Shown: piece by piece, positions 7,946 to 10,670 of the stretch
Position numbering within the stretch: the stretch's first letter is position 1
Layout: each line of letters opens with the position of its first letter
Source of the DNA: 0-14-3-00-62-12 sp034440555
Lineage (GTDB): Bacteria > Pseudomonadota > Gammaproteobacteria > Xanthomonadales > Ahniellaceae
Assembly: GCA_034440555.1 (NCBI GenBank)
Contig: JAWXCG010000192.1
Location: 1 to 10,670 of the forward strand
Length of the DNA stretch: 10,670 nucleotides
Reading direction: 5' to 3'
Notes under the pieces: generated by a model
Databases searched by the model: none
Told to the model about the DNA's origin: nothing
The model's input: only the letters and a program-made list of their open reading frames with translations
Position numbers and translations under genes: made by a program

Positions 7946-7969
7946 GCAGGCGGGGCAAGCCCCGCCTGC
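7946..7969 (-). terminator. Perfect 10-bp hairpin after the receptor gene (attenuator or partial terminator)
   Basis: Arms gcaggcgggg (7946-7955) and ccccgcctgc (7960-7969) pair perfectly around a 4-base loop, beginning 8 bases after the receptor stop codon. On the minus strand the stem is followed by only TTT and then CACTCC, so intrinsic termination would be partial. Stabilising the 3' end of receptor mRNA while letting some transcription continue is the likely role; this is inference. Confidence 0.65.
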
Positions 7970-7977
7970 AGCAATGC

Positions 7978-10670
7978 TCACCAACTGAAACCCAGCGACA
8001 CCTTCATCGTGCGGGTCGGCAGGAGAATACCCTCACCACGGTCGCCCAAGTCAGGATTGGCTTCGCCAGGGCCGCCGCGCCAATTGTTGTACTCACTCCA
8101 GTTGCGGTGGTTGAATGCATTCAGCACGTCGATGCGGAAGTTCATCTTGTAGTCTTCGCTGAACACCCAATCCTTGGACGCAGCAAGATCAAGTTGGCGT
8201 CGACCGAAGGTATCGTCTGGCGTATACGGATCGAAGAAGCAGTGGTTGAAATCGCTGGCATCAAAGCAGTTGACCGCATCGTATGTGCTTGGACTCTCCA
8301 GCGTTGCCTTGGCCGAATAGATCATGCCCCAGGGCCCCGCGATGATTCCCGTTGTGACCAGGCGATGGCGCGCAATGCCCGTAGAACGTTTCCAGCCCAC
8401 CTGATTCACGTTGGCGTAATCAAACAAGTAGTGCTCGTCTGATGCGGCAGCGTTGGGGCGGTTTTCTTCCGCATCGCTGAAGGTGTAGGCAACAGTTACG
8501 CCCCAATTGGACTCCGATGTGTAGGGCTTGTCCATGGAGACAAGCAACGAATTCAAACGCGTTTCGATGCCGTTGTTGGCGAGAATCAAAGTGCCGTAGC
8601 CGGGGATGGCAAAGCCCCAGGGCTGACCGCCCCAGGTGGTTCCGGCCGGACGGAAACTCCCATCCGGATAACGGTTGCCCAGAGTAAAGACAATACCGTC
8701 GTAGCTGCTGACGTGCGACAGCGTCACCGAGCTGTTCCACTGTCCCAGGACGTTGCGCATGCCGATGCTGAATTGATCCGAATACGGCGTCTTCAAATCG
8801 TTGGCGATCATGTTGACCTCGCCTCCGAGATTCGGATTGGCTGCTACCAGTGCCGCGAGGTTTTCCGGGTTCAAGTAGTTTGGATCCCAACTCAGACAGG
8901 TGCCGCCTGAGCATTCGTGCCCCGGTGTGTTGAAGTCGAATGTGTACGTCGGGAAGGTGCCCTTCAACTGCTCCAGTGCAAGATAGTCGAATAGGTTGCG
9001 GTCGTAGGATCGGCCCGCGCCGCCGAAAATGACGTGCGCCTCGTCGCCACTTAGGTCATAGGAGAAACCTACGCGTGGCTGCCAGGCGTCCTTGAAGGCA
9101 TCGCGATTGGAGCCGTCGCTGATGTAGTTATCGATGTCGTAATCGGTATTCTGGATATTGGCCCAGCTGCGCAACGCGGCGGCCAGTTCCGGACGCGTTT
9201 TGTGGTCGAGATAGCCGGGGGTTTCCTCGTAGTCCCAGCGTAGACCGAAGTTCAGTATCAGCCGCTCATTGACCGCCCAATCGTCCTGCAGATAAATGCC
9301 GAACTGCTTGTTGCGCGACGAGACGTTGCGGTCGCCCACGCCTGGCACCACTGCACCGAACTGGACCAGATAAGGGATGGTTGTGCTCTGGGTGATATCG
9401 TAATTGAACTGCGGGTTATAGGGCTGCTGCTCCAGGGATTCGATCCTTACGGACTTGTATTTCACGCCCATTTTTACCGTGTGTTCCCCGTTCCAGTCCA
9501 GGCCGAAAAAAGTCAGATCGTCTTGGATACCCCAGCCGCGCTGGCCCTTGTTTTGGAAGTCCGGACCGCCTCCCGCGTTGAGGATGGCTTCCCGGTTCGG
9601 TTTCGTCAGTCGGTAGCCCGGCGTGTTGCCGAGCGCGCGTGGGTTCCAGTACGCATCTTCGAAGATGATGTGCGCATCGTTCAAGAACGTTTCGCCACTG
9701 AACTGATCGTGCAGATCGATGCGCGTCTCGTCGTTGTCCTTGGCGCTTCCATAAGACGGTGTGTTCGCGCCGCCGATTCCGGTCAGCTCTGATTCCTGGC
9801 GGTACTTGGCGGTCAGTTCGACCAGGTGTGCATCACCCGGTGCCCATGTCAGTTTGCCGAAAAACAAATCCATCTCAAACGGCGCGGTGGTCGGGCCGAG
9901 TTGCGCGGCCAGCGCTGCTGGCAATGCGGTGACGGGTACGTCCACAGGAATCGTGACGTCGCGCGGAGAGACGAACTCCTTCGCTTCGTAGGAAACAAAG
10001 AAGTGCAGCAAGTCATTGACGATCGGTCCGCTGAAGCTGACGCCGTACTGTTCCTCTTTGGACTCGCTTTTTGCGCCTGAGGAGAGCTCACGTGGCGTTG
10101 ATGCGCGCCAGTCGTCAGTGGTGCGGTCGTAGAACACGTTGCCTTGGAAATCGTTGCTGCCCGAGCGCGTAAGCGCGACTACGGCCGCGCTGCTCAGTTG
10201 ATCGAACTCGGCTTTGTAGTTTTGCGTGATGACCTTGTACTCGGCAATGGCGAGCTGCGGGAACGGATTGCCGCGGCTGGAGTCCTGGCTGCTGATGCCG
10301 CCCTTGAGTACGTAGTTCTTTTGACCGACGCCATCGATAAAGACGTTGATGCCGTTCGAAGACTGCGCGCCGCCGCGCAGCTGCGAAGAGCCATCGGCCG
10401 CGGTTTGAAACTGCATGCCGGGTACGATGTCGGCAAAGGCGAGAAAGTTGCGCGAGTTTTGCGGTAGCGCGGCTATTTGCTCCGGCGTCACATAGGTGGC
10501 GATTTCCGAGGTCTTGTTTTCGAACAGCAGCGTGCCGATGACCTCCACCGCTGACAGTGTGGTCTCAGCGGCCTGGTCCGGTACGGGCAAGTCGAGCGTT
10601 GCGGTCTGACCAATACGCAAGGTGACCGTTTGCGAGACGCTCTGCGCACCTGCAACCGCATCGATGCGGT
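7978..10670 (-). CDS. TonB-dependent outer-membrane receptor, Oar-like (N-terminus missing)
   Basis: The frame is open to the right edge, so the start lies outside; 896 residues are present. The first visible residues (RIDAVAGAQSV to TLDLPVP) look like the end of a carboxypeptidase-regulatory-like beta-sandwich, as in Oar-type receptors, so roughly 100 residues including the signal peptide are probably absent. A TonB-box-like SAVEVIG follows (about 10532-10554). The plug domain includes LPQNSRNFLAFADIVPGMQF and an FIDGVGQKNY stretch. The remaining ~700 residues are beta-barrel-like, with many aromatic strand ends such as FGIYLQDDWAVNERLILNFG, and the chain ends SLGFSW with the terminal aromatic expected for outer-membrane assembly. 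Such receptors import ligands using TonB-ExbBD energy. The substrate here is inferred as a glucan from the following genes. Two close cysteine pairs occur in probable loops. Confidence 0.95.
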   Translation of the reverse strand, partial: RIDAVAGAQSVSQTVTLRIGQTATLDLPVPDQAAETTLSAVEVIGTLLFENKTSEIATYVTPEQIAALPQNSRNFLAFADIVPGMQFQTAADGSSQLRGGAQSSNGINVFIDGVGQKNYVLKGGISSQDSSRGNPFPQLAIAEYKVITQNYKAEFDQLSSAAVVALTRSGSNDFQGNVFYDRTTDDWRASTPRELSSGAKSESKEEQYGVSFSGPIVNDLLHFFVSYEAKEFVSPRDVTIPVDVPVTALPAALAAQLGPTTAPFEMDLFFGKLTWAPGDAHLVELTAKYRQESELTGIGGANTPSYGSAKDNDETRIDLHDQFSGETFLNDAHIIFEDAYWNPRALGNTPGYRLTKPNREAILNAGGGPDFQNKGQRGWGIQDDLTFFGLDWNGEHTVKMGVKYKSVRIESLEQQPYNPQFNYDITQSTTIPYLVQFGAVVPGVGDRNVSSRNKQFGIYLQDDWAVNERLILNFGLRWDYEETPGYLDHKTRPELAAALRSWANIQNTDYDIDNYISDGSNRDAFKDAWQPRVGFSYDLSGDEAHVIFGGAGRSYDRNLFDYLALEQLKGTFPTYTFDFNTPGHECSGGTCLSWDPNYLNPENLAALVAANPNLGGEVNMIANDLKTPYSDQFSIGMRNVLGQWNSSVTLSHVSSYDGIVFTLGNRYPDGSFRPAGTTWGGQPWGFAIPGYGTLILANNGIETRLNSLLVSMDKPYTSESNWGVTVAYTFSDAEENRPNAAASDEHYLFDYANVNQVGWKRSTGIARHRLVTTGIIAGPWGMIYSAKATLESPSTYDAVNCFDASDFNHCFFDPYTPDDTFGRRQLDLAASKDWVFSEDYKMNFRIDVLNAFNHRNWSEYNNWRGGPGEANPDLGDRGEGILLPTRTMKVSLGFSW

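Larger units (their letters stand above)
7858..7977 (-). other. Intergenic region between receptor and GH144-type gene
   Basis: This 120-base gap is the only sizeable break between genes in the window. It holds the 24-base hairpin at 7946-7969 and the ribosome binding site of the downstream gene. I see no convincing -35/-10 pair, although the less GC-rich stretch 7905-7935 would be the natural place for a promoter. A short gcgt/acgc pair (7909-7912 and 7921-7924) is too weak to call an operator. Confidence 0.5.

Noticed and set aside
7858..7974. Upstream start of the GH144-type protein at 7974
   Set aside because: It would place 39 unrelated Arg-rich residues before the signal peptide and translate the hairpin; the AAGGTG site favours 7857.
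7705..8442. 245-residue plus-strand open frame antisense to the receptor and GH144-type genes
   Set aside because: It runs across the intergenic hairpin and two well-supported genes. Long antisense frames are expected in GC-rich DNA, and I see no domain or ribosome site supporting it.
1..10670. CRISPR array, tRNA, rRNA, insertion sequence or prophage elements
   Set aside because: No regularly spaced direct repeats, cloverleaf-like sequence, transposase gene or integrase gene was seen on either strand.

Overview
The window reads as a carbohydrate-utilisation locus from a GC-rich Gram-negative bacterium. A TonB-dependent outer-membrane receptor of the Oar-like type, a binding-protein-dependent sugar importer and a secreted glycoamylase-like protein side by side are most reminiscent of Xanthomonadales or related Gammaproteobacteria. 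That placement is an inference from gene content and base composition, not from a marker gene.

All six genes lie on the minus strand, so transcription runs from right to left. They are: a TonB-dependent receptor whose N-terminus is cut off by the right edge (7978-10670); a 120-base intergenic gap carrying a perfect GC-rich hairpin; a secreted GH144-type glycoamylase-like protein (6340-7857); a lipoprotein sugar-binding protein (5022-6329); two CUT1-type ABC permeases (4147-5025 and 3314-4150); and a 1059-residue secreted multidomain protein with a six-hairpin glycosidase-like region (132-3311). From the GH144 gene onward the genes are separated by 10 bases, overlap by 4 bases (ATGA) twice, and are separated by 2 bases, which strongly suggests one polycistronic message. 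Bases 1-131 are a structured, apparently noncoding 3' region.

Working model (inference): glucan fragments cross the outer membrane through the receptor. The GH144-type enzyme, a family whose characterised members are endo-beta-1,2-glucanases, cuts them in the periplasm. The large six-hairpin protein acts on the same or a derived glycan. The lipoprotein and two permeases import the oligosaccharides. No ATPase subunit is present, so the importer must borrow one encoded elsewhere. Candidate substrates are beta-1,2-glucans such as the cyclic or osmoregulated periplasmic glucans of other Proteobacteria. The 1059-residue protein is the least explained part and the best candidate for something new.
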